Positions 15,021 through 22,708 of a stretch of DNA of 35,369 nucleotides are shown here, in pieces. Position 1 is the stretch's first letter. Each line of letters starts with the position of its first letter. Below the pieces are notes generated by a model, which was not told the DNA's origin, did not search any database, and was given only the letters and a program-made list of their open reading frames with translations. Both the position numbers and the translations under genes were made by a program. The DNA lies in the NCBI GenBank assembly GCA_030524175.1, contig JAUNHC010000050.1:1-35369 (forward strand). Direction: 5' to 3'. The stretch comes from Eubacteriales bacterium. Its GTDB lineage: Bacteria; Bacillota; Clostridia; Lachnospirales; Lachnospiraceae.

Positions 15021-15989
15021 TTATCGGTAAAGATGCCCCTTTCCATCTGCACCAAACCACTTGATCCTCTCTGCAGCAACTGCCTGCATTGCCTGGATAC
15101 ATGCCGGTTCGATTTCATTAGGTTCTCTCAGATTGTCATCCTGGAGAACCTCTTTCATTTTGCTGTAATAAGCCTTTTTTATATCACTGGAAATATTTAT
15201 TTTTGTCACACCGTTTTGAGCTGCTTCTGTAAGCTCTTCTTTTGGATTTCCTGAACCTCCGTGGAGAACAAGGAACGTTTCAAGGCCTGCTTCTTTTATT
15301 GCCTTACGGATTGCTTTCAGCCTGTCAATCTGAATATGGGGAAGGAATCCTTTAGGATATAAACCATGGCTTGTACCTATTCCTACTGCAAGACAGTCGA
15401 TACCTGTTTCCCTGATATAGCAAACTGCCTCTTCCGGCTCTGTAAAATGCATCCCTTCTGTAACTTTACCAGTACATTCGTCAATGCTCCCTATATTCCC
15501 CAATTCACCTTCCACAGAAATATTGCCGCAGTGTAATGACGGTGCATAATGCCACTGTGCCCTGTCTTCCTGCATCCGTGGATCAAAGCTATCCTGAACT
15601 GAAGTGTATGTGATCGCTGCATGGGCTGCTTCTGCCACTTTCCTGGTAATTACAACATTCTCTTCATAAGGTAAAGAAGATGCATCGATCATAACTGACG
15701 TAAATCCGGCTCTGACCGCAGTCATAATATTCTCATAGGATGCACCATGATCCAGATGAATGCACACAGGAATCTTTGATTCCGAAGCCCTGGCTCTGAA
15801 AGCTGCAATAACATCAGTGCCTATATGTTTTAGTTCATTCGGATGTATCTCTATGATCACCGGTGCATTCAGTCTCTCTGATATGTCCATGATCCCATTA
15901 AACATCCCATAGCTGCTGATATTAAAAGCCGGAACTGCAAACCCGTTCTCATCTGCCTTTTCGAGCAGTTCCTTCATATTGTACAGCAT
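15021..15989 (-). CDS. Class II ketose-bisphosphate aldolase with a 30-residue insertion, 2
   Basis: 322-aa relative of the 11744-12655 aldolase. The zinc and catalytic set is present: Asp80-His81 (HLDHG), Glu162 (VEGELG), His208 (GTSHG) and His243 (LHGGSG). INISSDI is the phosphate loop. Unlike its neighbour, it has about 30 extra residues (about 126-155, including RAQWHYAPSLHCG) between the AAHA helix end and the SVEGELG strand, close to the active-site mouth. RBS AAGGAGG lies about 8 nt upstream. It is the last gene of the ABC - UroD-like unit, 106 nt after that gene. The different active-site loop suggests a different substrate. Confidence 0.88.
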   Translation of the reverse strand: MLYNMKELLEKADENGFAVPAFNISSYGMFNGIMDISERLNAPVIIEIHPNELKHIGTDVIAAFRARASESKIPVCIHLDHGASYENIMTAVRAGFTSVMIDASSLPYEENVVITRKVAEAAHAAITYTSVQDSFDPRMQEDRAQWHYAPSLHCGNISVEGELGNIGSIDECTGKVTEGMHFTEPEEAVCYIRETGIDCLAVGIGTSHGLYPKGFLPHIQIDRLKAIRKAIKEAGLETFLVLHGGSGNPKEELTEAAQNGVTKINISSDIKKAYYSKMKEVLQDDNLREPNEIEPACIQAMQAVAAERIKWFGADGKGHLYR

Positions 15990-16095
15990 AATTTGTCCTC
16001 CTTTTTTGAAACTTCACAGATATTTTTTGCCGGAAGGACACCCCCTTTTCCAGCCAGATTCCTTTCACTACCCGCATGGTTACTTATTGCTGACC

Positions 16096-17133
16096 TTATT
16101 TTTTCAGCGCGTCTATCAATGCGAAAATGTTTTCATCCGGCACACTGGCATCCAGATCCGGCGCCTGAATAGAAAATCTATCCCAATGACCTTCTGTTTC
16201 TTCCAGTATCTCACCTATTTTCTCTCTGATTTCATCAACTGTTCCAAAATTAAGCAGCTTTGTACTCATAATATACTGGATATGTGCAGTCTTAAATTGT
16301 TCCAACACCGGCCTTATTGAACTCTCATGTCCGATTTCAATATAACTCAGCTTATCCATTGTCCCGTAAATATCTACAAAATCATCAAATCTGCCGCAAT
16401 GATGAAGACCAATGGATCTCCCATGCTTTACACATTGTTCGTATAACTGCCAATCATAAGCAAATACCTTGCTCTTGTAAGTTGGTGCTCCGGCAACAGC
16501 ACAGGTACAATTCATCATAATATGCATAAAGTCAGAATCCAATTCACAGTTTCTTCTAATCTGCTGCTGCAGTACACCGGATACAAAGCCCATGGCTTTT
16601 TTTATCACATCCTCATAATCTTCATCCAGTAAATAACCATAAAACTCTGTTGAACAAATCTGAACCGCCTCATTCAGGATTCCTCTTGTCTTCATCATAG
16701 GCGGTACACTTGTTCCCAGCCTGCGGTTCATATACTCTACCTGACTTTTTACTTCTTTATATGGATAAACACCCCATAAATCCTCCGGAACCTCTAAATC
16801 CATAATCTGCTCGTCCGTCAGTGCTCCAATCCCCATAGGATACTGGTCCACCGGAAAGCGGACTTCCAGACCAAGCATAGACTGATAAAACGTATTGTCA
16901 AAATCAGGCTGGATGACCATTGGCTTCGGATTTTTACAACATGTGCCAGTGTCTTTTCCAAAACGCTGATAATACAATTCTCTCATATTTATATAGGTTT
17001 CAATACGATAATCCGGATCAAAATACATCTTTCTCCCATATTCAATCCCATAGTGCCGATACCACCAAGACGGAAGAAAATTAATAACCGCCTCTTCAAT
17101 TTTCAAATCATGGATCCGCTCACAAAACCACAT
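16096..17133 (-). CDS. Uroporphyrinogen decarboxylase-like (URO-D/MtaA superfamily) protein in a sugar operon
   Basis: 345-aa cytoplasmic TIM-barrel protein of the URO-D/methylcobamide methyltransferase superfamily. The His-x-Cys-Gly zinc-ligand motif of the methyltransferase branch is visible (GLHHCGRFDDF, His244 and Cys246). The C-terminus has the family ending PDENIFALIDALKK, but the distal Cys that normally completes the zinc site is absent: QAPDLDASVP stands where GCG-type sequences occur. There is no corrinoid protein or heme gene nearby. It is 30 nt downstream of the ABC permease and upstream of the aldolase, with GGAGG 9 nt before ATG. A role in processing the imported substrate is inferred. 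The reaction is unknown. Confidence 0.82.
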   Translation of the reverse strand: MWFCERIHDLKIEEAVINFLPSWWYRHYGIEYGRKMYFDPDYRIETYINMRELYYQRFGKDTGTCCKNPKPMVIQPDFDNTFYQSMLGLEVRFPVDQYPMGIGALTDEQIMDLEVPEDLWGVYPYKEVKSQVEYMNRRLGTSVPPMMKTRGILNEAVQICSTEFYGYLLDEDYEDVIKKAMGFVSGVLQQQIRRNCELDSDFMHIMMNCTCAVAGAPTYKSKVFAYDWQLYEQCVKHGRSIGLHHCGRFDDFVDIYGTMDKLSYIEIGHESSIRPVLEQFKTAHIQYIMSTKLLNFGTVDEIREKIGEILEETEGHWDRFSIQAPDLDASVPDENIFALIDALKK

Positions 17134-17163
17134 ACCATCGTTCCTCCGTTTCAGTTTATCCTA

Positions 17164-18003
17164 TCAGCTCTTTATTGCTCCTGCTGAAAGACCTGCGATA
17201 AAATAATTCTGGGCAAAAACAAACAGTATGATGATCGGAATAGATCCCAGGATACTCATGGCCATCATTTCATTCCAACTGTATGTAATCTGCCCCATCA
17301 ACAGCTGGATACCGATGGGAACGGTACGCATTTCTCCGGACTTGGTCAGACACAAGGCAAACAGGTATTCATTCCAGCATTGCAGAAAAGTATAAATGGC
17401 AGTGGCTACAAGCCCCGGTTTCGCTATGGGCACAAGCACACGCCATAGTACACACCAGGTGGAACCTCCGTCAATTGCTACGGCTTCATCCAGATCCTTC
17501 GGCAAAGTATTGATATACCCTGTGATCATTATGGTTGCATAGGGCAGGGTAAATACAAGATATGTGACGATCATTGCCCAGTAAGAATCATAAAGACCGA
17601 ACATAACGAGCATACCGAAATAAGGAATCAATAAGGTTATAGGCGGCACCGCCTGTGTAATGATGATGAATGTATTCAAAGTCTTTTTAGCTTTAAAATC
17701 ATACCGGCTCAATGCATAACCGGCCATAATGGCAACGATCAAAGTAATTCCGGTAGTGACCAGAGCTACAATATAACTGTTCACAAAATACCTCAGCTTT
17801 GTAGTATCCGTGAGCACGCTTGTAAATGCCTCTAAGGTAATATTCCTGGGTATGATCTGCTGCGGCACTGTAAATACTTCTTTATTGGACTTGAACGCGC
17901 AGCTGATCATCCATACAACCGGGAACAAAGCGTAAACAAGCCCTATCAGCAATCCTATTTCTATCAAAAGTTTCGTAAGGCGCATTTTCGTTGATTTCTT
18001 CAT
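17164..18003 (-). CDS. Carbohydrate ABC transporter permease, MalG family
   Basis: 279-aa inner-membrane permease of the CUT1 class with six predicted helices, the first at about residues 10-32. The cytoplasmic EAA loop that docks with the ATPase is LDEAVAIDGGSTWCVLWRVLVP. ATG 18003 is chosen because GGGAG sits 9 nt before it and directly abuts ATG 18012. It is 18 nt after the partner permease. No CUT1 ATPase gene is in the unit, so a shared MsmK/UgpC-type ATPase encoded elsewhere is probably used. Confidence 0.92.
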   Translation of the reverse strand: MKKSTKMRLTKLLIEIGLLIGLVYALFPVVWMISCAFKSNKEVFTVPQQIIPRNITLEAFTSVLTDTTKLRYFVNSYIVALVTTGITLIVAIMAGYALSRYDFKAKKTLNTFIIITQAVPPITLLIPYFGMLVMFGLYDSYWAMIVTYLVFTLPYATIMITGYINTLPKDLDEAVAIDGGSTWCVLWRVLVPIAKPGLVATAIYTFLQCWNEYLFALCLTKSGEMRTVPIGIQLLMGQITYSWNEMMAMSILGSIPIIILFVFAQNYFIAGLSAGAIKS

Positions 18004-18021
18004 ATTTTTCATCTCCCAGTG

Positions 18022-18876
18022 TCAATCCAGGCTGGTTTGCCTCCTTACATAAAAGATAGCTATGACAAGACACAGCATCATCATGATCACAGCACTGGCT
18101 GATGCTGCAGAAAACTGATACGTCTTAAAAGCCAGATTATACGTATACGTCCCCACAGTTTCCGATGAGCCGATGGGGCCGCCCCCTGTTGTTATATAGG
18201 TGAGGGACAGCTGCTGCATAGACCACACAAAATCCAGAAGCATAAGACTGATGAGCACCGGTTTTAAATGAGGTACCGTTATCTTAAAAAACTTCTGAAT
18301 GCTGTTAGCCCCGTCTATACTTGCCGCCTCATAGTATACGTGGGAAATTCCCTGCAGCGCTGCAAGAATACTTATCATATAAAACGGATAAGAACACCAG
18401 ATATTCACAAAGATAACAGCTTTCGCCGCCAGTTCCCTGCTCCCGAACCAGTCAATACTCAGGCCGAAGATAGTATTGATGATACCGCTGTTGTTCAGCA
18501 TAAGACGCCAAAGAATGGCTACAATGGATACAGTAAATGTCCATGGTACAATAAACAAGGCCCTCACCACTCCTCTGAATCTGCTGTTGAGCAAATCTGA
18601 GTTCAGCATCAGTGCAAAGGCAATGCCCAGTATTATATGAAAAAAGAGTGAAACAATGGAAAATTCCAGGGAATTTCCCAAAGCCCTCCAGAACTCACCC
18701 GACTGTATTATTTTTGAAAAATTTTGGAATCCCACAAAATGGGGAGTCGGATTCACGATCACATTATCTTTTACTGAAAAACTGATCACCTGGTAAATAG
18801 GATAAACCAACAGCACACAGAAAATCAAAATAATCGGGAGCAAGTAGAGATATGGTGTGATTTTTCTTCTTTTCAT
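18022..18876 (-). CDS. Carbohydrate ABC transporter permease, MalF family
   Basis: 284-aa CUT1 permease with six predicted helices. It opens KRRKITPYLYLLPIILIFC, and its EAA loop is YEAASIDGANSIQKFFKITVPHLKP (split between helices near residue 190). RBS AAGGGA lies about 6 nt upstream. It pairs with the MalG-type protein to form the channel for the substrate bound by the upstream family-1 binding protein. Confidence 0.92.
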   Translation of the reverse strand: MKRRKITPYLYLLPIILIFCVLLVYPIYQVISFSVKDNVIVNPTPHFVGFQNFSKIIQSGEFWRALGNSLEFSIVSLFFHIILGIAFALMLNSDLLNSRFRGVVRALFIVPWTFTVSIVAILWRLMLNNSGIINTIFGLSIDWFGSRELAAKAVIFVNIWCSYPFYMISILAALQGISHVYYEAASIDGANSIQKFFKITVPHLKPVLISLMLLDFVWSMQQLSLTYITTGGGPIGSSETVGTYTYNLAFKTYQFSAASASAVIMMMLCLVIAIFYVRRQTSLD

Positions 18877-18909
18877 AGCTTCCCTTCTTTCTCATTGAAA
18901 CAGTTAAAG

Positions 18910-18965
18910 GGCAGAGTATTAAACTTCCGGATATTTAAAATCTGCAATGTGCTTAATACTCTGCC
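18910..18965 (-). promoter_or_regulatory. Stable hairpin between binding-protein and permease genes
   Basis: Perfect 13-bp arms (GGCAGAGTATTAA / TTAATACTCTGCC) with a 30-nt loop, 7 nt after the binding-protein stop. Only CTTTAAC follows on the minus strand, so it should terminate partly at most. Such hairpins usually keep binding-protein mRNA in excess over permease mRNA. Confidence 0.7.
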
Positions 18966-18971
18966 GATCCA

Positions 18972-20231
18972 TCATCCTCCGATTATACTGTTCCAGTAGT
19001 CCTGTGCATTTGTAAGTGACTCTGAAATTTCCTGGTCACCGGTAATTGCAAGCTGTGCCTGAATGGTAAGATTCTTCATCAATTCCTCTGCAGACGGCAG
19101 CCCCTGCATCTCATTGATCAGGTAATTATCCTGAACGATTTTGTAAGCATTGGCAAAGGCCTCATCCTCAGATATAACTTCTGATTTGGTATTTCCGGGA
19201 AATGCATTAGCATAACCTGCAAACTGTGTGTTCACTTCCGGGCTTAACAGATAGGATACAAACTCCCATGCTTCCTCCGGATGTTCCGTGTTGGCAGATA
19301 TGCCAAGTCCCCAAGGGGCATACATAACACCGCTTTCGCCTTCCAGTCCGCCTTTAACCGGTACGGCACCCATGGTAAATTCCAGGTCAGGGTTAGAAGC
19401 ACGAAGGGTATTGATAGTTGAACAGGTGGTAAGCATAAATGCTGCATACCCATTGGCAAATGTATCCTGCATATCAGAAGACGTCATGGAAAAAACGCCA
19501 GGATTCATTACGCCTGCATCGTAACATTTTTTAAAGAAGCTTAGCGTATCGGCTGCTGCCTGGTCATCTGCAAAAGCTGCCTTTCCGTCCTCCCCGATCA
19601 TGTATCCCTGGTTAGCCCATAACCAGCTCATAAACTGATCCTGTGAGGAGGAAGGATATGCTTCCGATAGAGCTGTGATCCATCCGTAAACATTATTATC
19701 AGGATCATTGACAGCTTCACAATCTGCAAGGAATTCATCAAAATCACCCGGAAGTTCAGTGATTCCATGCTCCTTCAAAAGCGTCATATTTGCATACATA
19801 TGATAAGAATAAACCACAACAGGAATCATATAGGTGGTTCCTCCCACCTTTACACATGACACATCTTCCGCTGTAAACTTATCCTCTTTTTCTACATAAG
19901 CATCCAGATCAAGGAGTGCGTTCATATTGGACAAGTCATAAATCCAGGTTCCGTCAACACCGCAGATATCTGACATCGTTCCCGTTGCAGCACCTGCAAC
20001 CAAAGCATCATGGGTACTGGAATAAGGATTCGTCACAAGTTTAATTTCAATTTCCGGATACTGTTCTTCAAAGTTCCCGATAATCTCGGCCATCTTTCCC
20101 TCCGGCAGTTCATTTTCCCACCACTGGGCAAATTCCAAAGTTACCTTTTCATTACTCTCTGCCATTACCGTTACCTGGGCTGCATAACAAACCATACTTA
20201 CAGCTAATAAAATACTTAACCCTTTCTTCAT
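18972..20231 (-). CDS. Extracellular carbohydrate-binding protein, family 1 (MalE-like)
   Basis: 419-aa substrate receptor for the CUT1 importer, first gene of the unit. The signal peptide covers residues about 1-24 with VMA-E as the likely cleavage point. A Cys at residue 15 (VSMVC) has Val before it and does not fit a lipobox. The mature protein starts KVTLEFAQWWE and shows family-1 features (PWGLGISANTEHPEEAWEFVSYL near residue 305). RBS AAAGGAG lies 6 nt upstream. The ligand is unknown. Lack of an obvious lipid anchor is unusual for this class in Gram-positive bacteria. Confidence 0.9.
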   Translation of the reverse strand: MKKGLSILLAVSMVCYAAQVTVMAESNEKVTLEFAQWWENELPEGKMAEIIGNFEEQYPEIEIKLVTNPYSSTHDALVAGAATGTMSDICGVDGTWIYDLSNMNALLDLDAYVEKEDKFTAEDVSCVKVGGTTYMIPVVVYSYHMYANMTLLKEHGITELPGDFDEFLADCEAVNDPDNNVYGWITALSEAYPSSSQDQFMSWLWANQGYMIGEDGKAAFADDQAAADTLSFFKKCYDAGVMNPGVFSMTSSDMQDTFANGYAAFMLTTCSTINTLRASNPDLEFTMGAVPVKGGLEGESGVMYAPWGLGISANTEHPEEAWEFVSYLLSPEVNTQFAGYANAFPGNTKSEVISEDEAFANAYKIVQDNYLINEMQGLPSAEELMKNLTIQAQLAITGDQEISESLTNAQDYWNSIIGG

Positions 20232-20469
20232 AAGAATCTCCTTTCATTCTCCTTTGTCTTTTTCTTTTAAACTCTCTGTGACATTCCTTTTAAGCTCACC
20301 AACTTGCCATATTTTAAACCGCCTCCCCAGAGTGCAAAATTTATCCGAAATCAAATAAGACTTCTGCCATTATCTGCGGCAGACGGCTTTTGGCAAGCAG
20401 TCCGGTGTTCGCCCAAACTTTTAGATTAATACCGTCAAATTGTACAATCATTCTGTATTTCATCTTTAT
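20232..20469 (-). promoter_or_regulatory. Long leader of the ABC/UroD/aldolase unit
   Basis: About 235 nt lie between the predicted transcription start and the binding-protein ATG. It holds a 10-bp palindrome ATTGTACAAT (20439-20448) and overlapping hairpins at 20359-20402: CTGCC at 20364-20368 can pair with GGCAG at 20378-20382 or with the arm at 20392-20402. These alternatives could allow attenuation, but no riboswitch class is recognised. Confidence 0.35.
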
Positions 20470-20475
20470 ATACAG

Positions 20476-20504
20476 ATAATAACCCACAACTATTTTGGTT
20501 TCAA
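20476..20504 (-). promoter_or_regulatory. Promoter of the ABC/UroD/aldolase unit
   Basis: Minus-strand TTGAAA, 17-nt spacer, TATTAT. Upstream are a TTGTACAATT-containing inverted repeat (20521-20536) and a cre-like palindrome TTGAAA-N4-TTTCAA (20554-20569). In the latter the arms match catabolite-repression elements but the central CG is one base out of register. Nothing else was recognised in 20505-20670. Confidence 0.7.
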
Positions 20505-20670
20505 CTATCATTTTCCAGTAAATTGTTTGTACAATTCAGTTTTTCACTGAATATTGAAACGTATTTCAAACACGTGATTTGACAAATTTTTCCCAAGAAC
20601 GTAAATACATACATTTCATGATTTCAACTTCATTTCCCGCCGGAAAAATCCTTGTACCAACCGCCCTTAT

Positions 20671-22041
20671 TTAGAAACAGCTTTCATCATACCTATAAGA
20701 AGACGCAAGCTCCTTATGCAGCCTGACTGCCATAAACACTGTAATAATCCCGGAAAGCACATCAGCCGCAGGCTGGGCATACAGGACACCCTTCAGCCCC
20801 AGCAGCCCCGGCAGAAGTAAAATCATGGGAACAAAACAAATCCCCTGTCTGCATATGCCAAGCATTAACCCCTCCTTCGCTTTGCCCATAACCAGGAACA
20901 GGAAGGAATATACCGTATAAAAACCAAAAAGTATAAAAGTAACACCGTTTGCCCGCAGCGCAGTTACACCGATATGGATCATGTCCATGTCTCCTTTTGT
21001 AAACCGGGCCATGATCCCTGAAGAGAACAGGGCTGTACATACTCCGAAAGCTGCACAAAATAACGTTGACCAGATTACAGACGTTTTGATGGCTTCCTGT
21101 AACCGTTCATATTTTCTTGCCCCAAAGCTGTAACCTGCAATGGGCTGAAAACCCTTCAGGAAGCCAAAGACCATAAGGCTTCCCATGGACATGATCTTTG
21201 TCACCGGACCCATGGCTGCAAGAGCAGCGCTTCCGTACTCCTTGGCTGCATCATTGATCATACTTATGGAAAGACTGGTAAGCAGCTGAAATATCAATGT
21301 GGGAATCCCTATTTTTAAAATCTCGTACATGATCTCCTTTGAGAAGCAGCATTCACTGATACGGAAACTGAAGACACTCTTTTTCCTTAAGATATAGAAC
21401 AGATAGATCAACGTGGAAGAAATCTGAGAAACAGCGGTGGCAATTGCAGCCCCTGCTATGCCCAGATCCAAAGTATAAATAAAGACAGGATCTAAGACTA
21501 CGTTAAGCAAGGCACCTGCCATCAATGCACACATGGCTGTTTTTGCAGCGCCTTCGCTGGACGCAATATTGTTCATGGTCACATTAAATACGTTAAAGAT
21601 AGAAAATGTAATATAAATACTGGTATAAGAAACAGCGTAAGGCATAACGCTTTCAAGCGCACCCAGCCGTATCAGAATTGGTTTCAGAAAAATCAGAGAA
21701 CAAAGAATTGCCGCAGCACCCAACACAACGCTGCTGTACAAAGCTGTACTGGCAACTTTATCTGCCCTTTTTTTGTCCCCCCGTCCCAGCAGCCTGGAAA
21801 GATAAGCCGCTGCTCCGTTTCCAAATAAGAGCCCCAGGCCCACTACCACCTGCCCAAGTGGATATGCCACTGTAATAGCCCCCATCTGATCCGTTCCCAG
21901 TCCGCCTACAAAATAAGCATCCACCAGATTATACAATGCATTGATCAGCATACCTATCATGGTGGGCAGCCCCAGCGCAAGAAGTGCTTTTGGTATGGGC
22001 GCACTCTCCAGCAATTCCATTTTTGTGTTTTGTTCTTTCAT
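20671..22041 (-). CDS. MATE-family multidrug/cation exporter, 1
   Basis: 456-aa inner-membrane antiporter with 12 predicted helices in two halves. MATE hallmarks are PIPKALLALGLPTMIGMLINALYNLVDAYFVG at the start and GPVTKIMSMGSLMVFGFLKGFQPIAGYSFGARKY opening the second half. ATG 22041 has GGAG 7 nt upstream. The eight extra N-terminal codons do not. It is divergent from a PadR regulator whose promoter region contains two matching palindromes, so it is probably induced by the drug or metabolite it exports. No clear intrinsic terminator follows its stop. Confidence 0.9.
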   Translation of the reverse strand: MKEQNTKMELLESAPIPKALLALGLPTMIGMLINALYNLVDAYFVGGLGTDQMGAITVAYPLGQVVVGLGLLFGNGAAAYLSRLLGRGDKKRADKVASTALYSSVVLGAAAILCSLIFLKPILIRLGALESVMPYAVSYTSIYITFSIFNVFNVTMNNIASSEGAAKTAMCALMAGALLNVVLDPVFIYTLDLGIAGAAIATAVSQISSTLIYLFYILRKKSVFSFRISECCFSKEIMYEILKIGIPTLIFQLLTSLSISMINDAAKEYGSAALAAMGPVTKIMSMGSLMVFGFLKGFQPIAGYSFGARKYERLQEAIKTSVIWSTLFCAAFGVCTALFSSGIMARFTKGDMDMIHIGVTALRANGVTFILFGFYTVYSFLFLVMGKAKEGLMLGICRQGICFVPMILLLPGLLGLKGVLYAQPAADVLSGIITVFMAVRLHKELASSYRYDESCF

Positions 22042-22058
22042 GTTAACTCTCCTCTCTC

Positions 22059-22087
22059 TTGACATTTGCCATAAAATATATTACTAT
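22059..22087 (+). promoter_or_regulatory. Promoter of the PadR gene
   Basis: TTGACA, 17-nt spacer, TACTAT. The -10 box lies inside palindrome 1 (22081-22099). Predicted start is near 22094. Confidence 0.8.
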
Positions 22088-22099
22088 AAATTATAGTAA
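22081..22099. promoter_or_regulatory. Operator palindrome 1 of the padR-MATE region
   Basis: TTACTATAAATTATAGTAA: perfect 9-bp arms with one central base. It overlaps the -10 box of the rightward (PadR) promoter. Confidence 0.75.
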
Positions 22100-22114
22100 T
22101 GAGTTACGCCGTTC

Positions 22115-22143
22115 ATACTACTATAATTTATAGTATTTGTCAA
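22115..22143 (-). promoter_or_regulatory. Promoter of the MATE exporter gene
   Basis: Minus-strand TTGACA, 17-nt spacer, TAGTAT. The spacer is almost filled by palindrome 2. Predicted start is near 22108, leftward. Confidence 0.8.
22119..22135. promoter_or_regulatory. Operator palindrome 2 of the padR-MATE region
   Basis: TACTATAATTTATAGTA: perfect 8-bp arms with one central base and the same core as palindrome 1, centre-to-centre distance 37 bp. It lies between -35 and -10 of the leftward MATE promoter, so binding would block it. Confidence 0.75.
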
Positions 22144-22181
22144 CCTAAAAAAGAACATGCAATGTCCAAAGGAGGAATATC

Positions 22182-22697
22182 ATGGCAACCATAGATTTAA
22201 TTGTATTAGGAATGTTAAAAAAAGAACCGCTGAGCGCATACGACATTCAGAAATTAGTAGAATACCGAAATATATCACGATGGGTAAAAATCAGTACCCC
22301 TTCTATCTATAAAAAAGTCATCCAGCTTGAGTCCAAAGGCTTCATTAGTAGCACTATGGTAAAAGAGGGGAACATGCCGGAAAAAGCAGTGTATTCTCTC
22401 ACTGAAGCCGGATCAAAAGAATTTGAAAACCTTATGTTTAAAATTTCCTCCCAGCCGATCCATTTCTTCCTGGATTTCAACGCTGTGATCGTAAACTTAT
22501 CCAGCCTTCCCCCGGAAGGCCAAAAAGCTTGCCTTTCTGACATTGAAAACAACATTAAAATATTAAAAGCTTATCTGGAAGAAAATATCCGGGAAAAAGA
22601 AAATGCGCCGGATATCCCCGACGCAGGTATGGCTGTTTTACAACAGCAGTATGTACTGGCACAAGCCATTGAAAAATGGATTGATACGATCCGGTGA
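22182..22697 (+). CDS. PadR-family transcriptional repressor
   Basis: 171-aa winged-helix repressor. The N-terminal PadR domain (residues 1-85) begins ATIDLIVLGMLKKEPLSAYDIQKLVE and has the wing region VYSLTEAGSKEFENLM. The C-terminal half is the helical Vir-like dimerisation domain (about 95-170). RBS AAAGGAGG precedes ATG by 8 nt. Divergent from a MATE exporter, it is probably an autoregulated repressor of that pump, acting at the two palindromes. It converges on the downstream GNAT gene with 11 nt between stop codons. Confidence 0.92.
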   Translation: MATIDLIVLGMLKKEPLSAYDIQKLVEYRNISRWVKISTPSIYKKVIQLESKGFISSTMVKEGNMPEKAVYSLTEAGSKEFENLMFKISSQPIHFFLDFNAVIVNLSSLPPEGQKACLSDIENNIKILKAYLEENIREKENAPDIPDAGMAVLQQQYVLAQAIEKWIDTIR

Positions 22698-22708
22698 CGA
22701 ATAAGCAT

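Noticed and set aside
16096-17133. Calling the URO-D-like protein HemE (heme biosynthesis)
   Set aside because: The HxCG methyltransferase-type motif, the sugar-operon context and the lack of any heme gene nearby argue against it.
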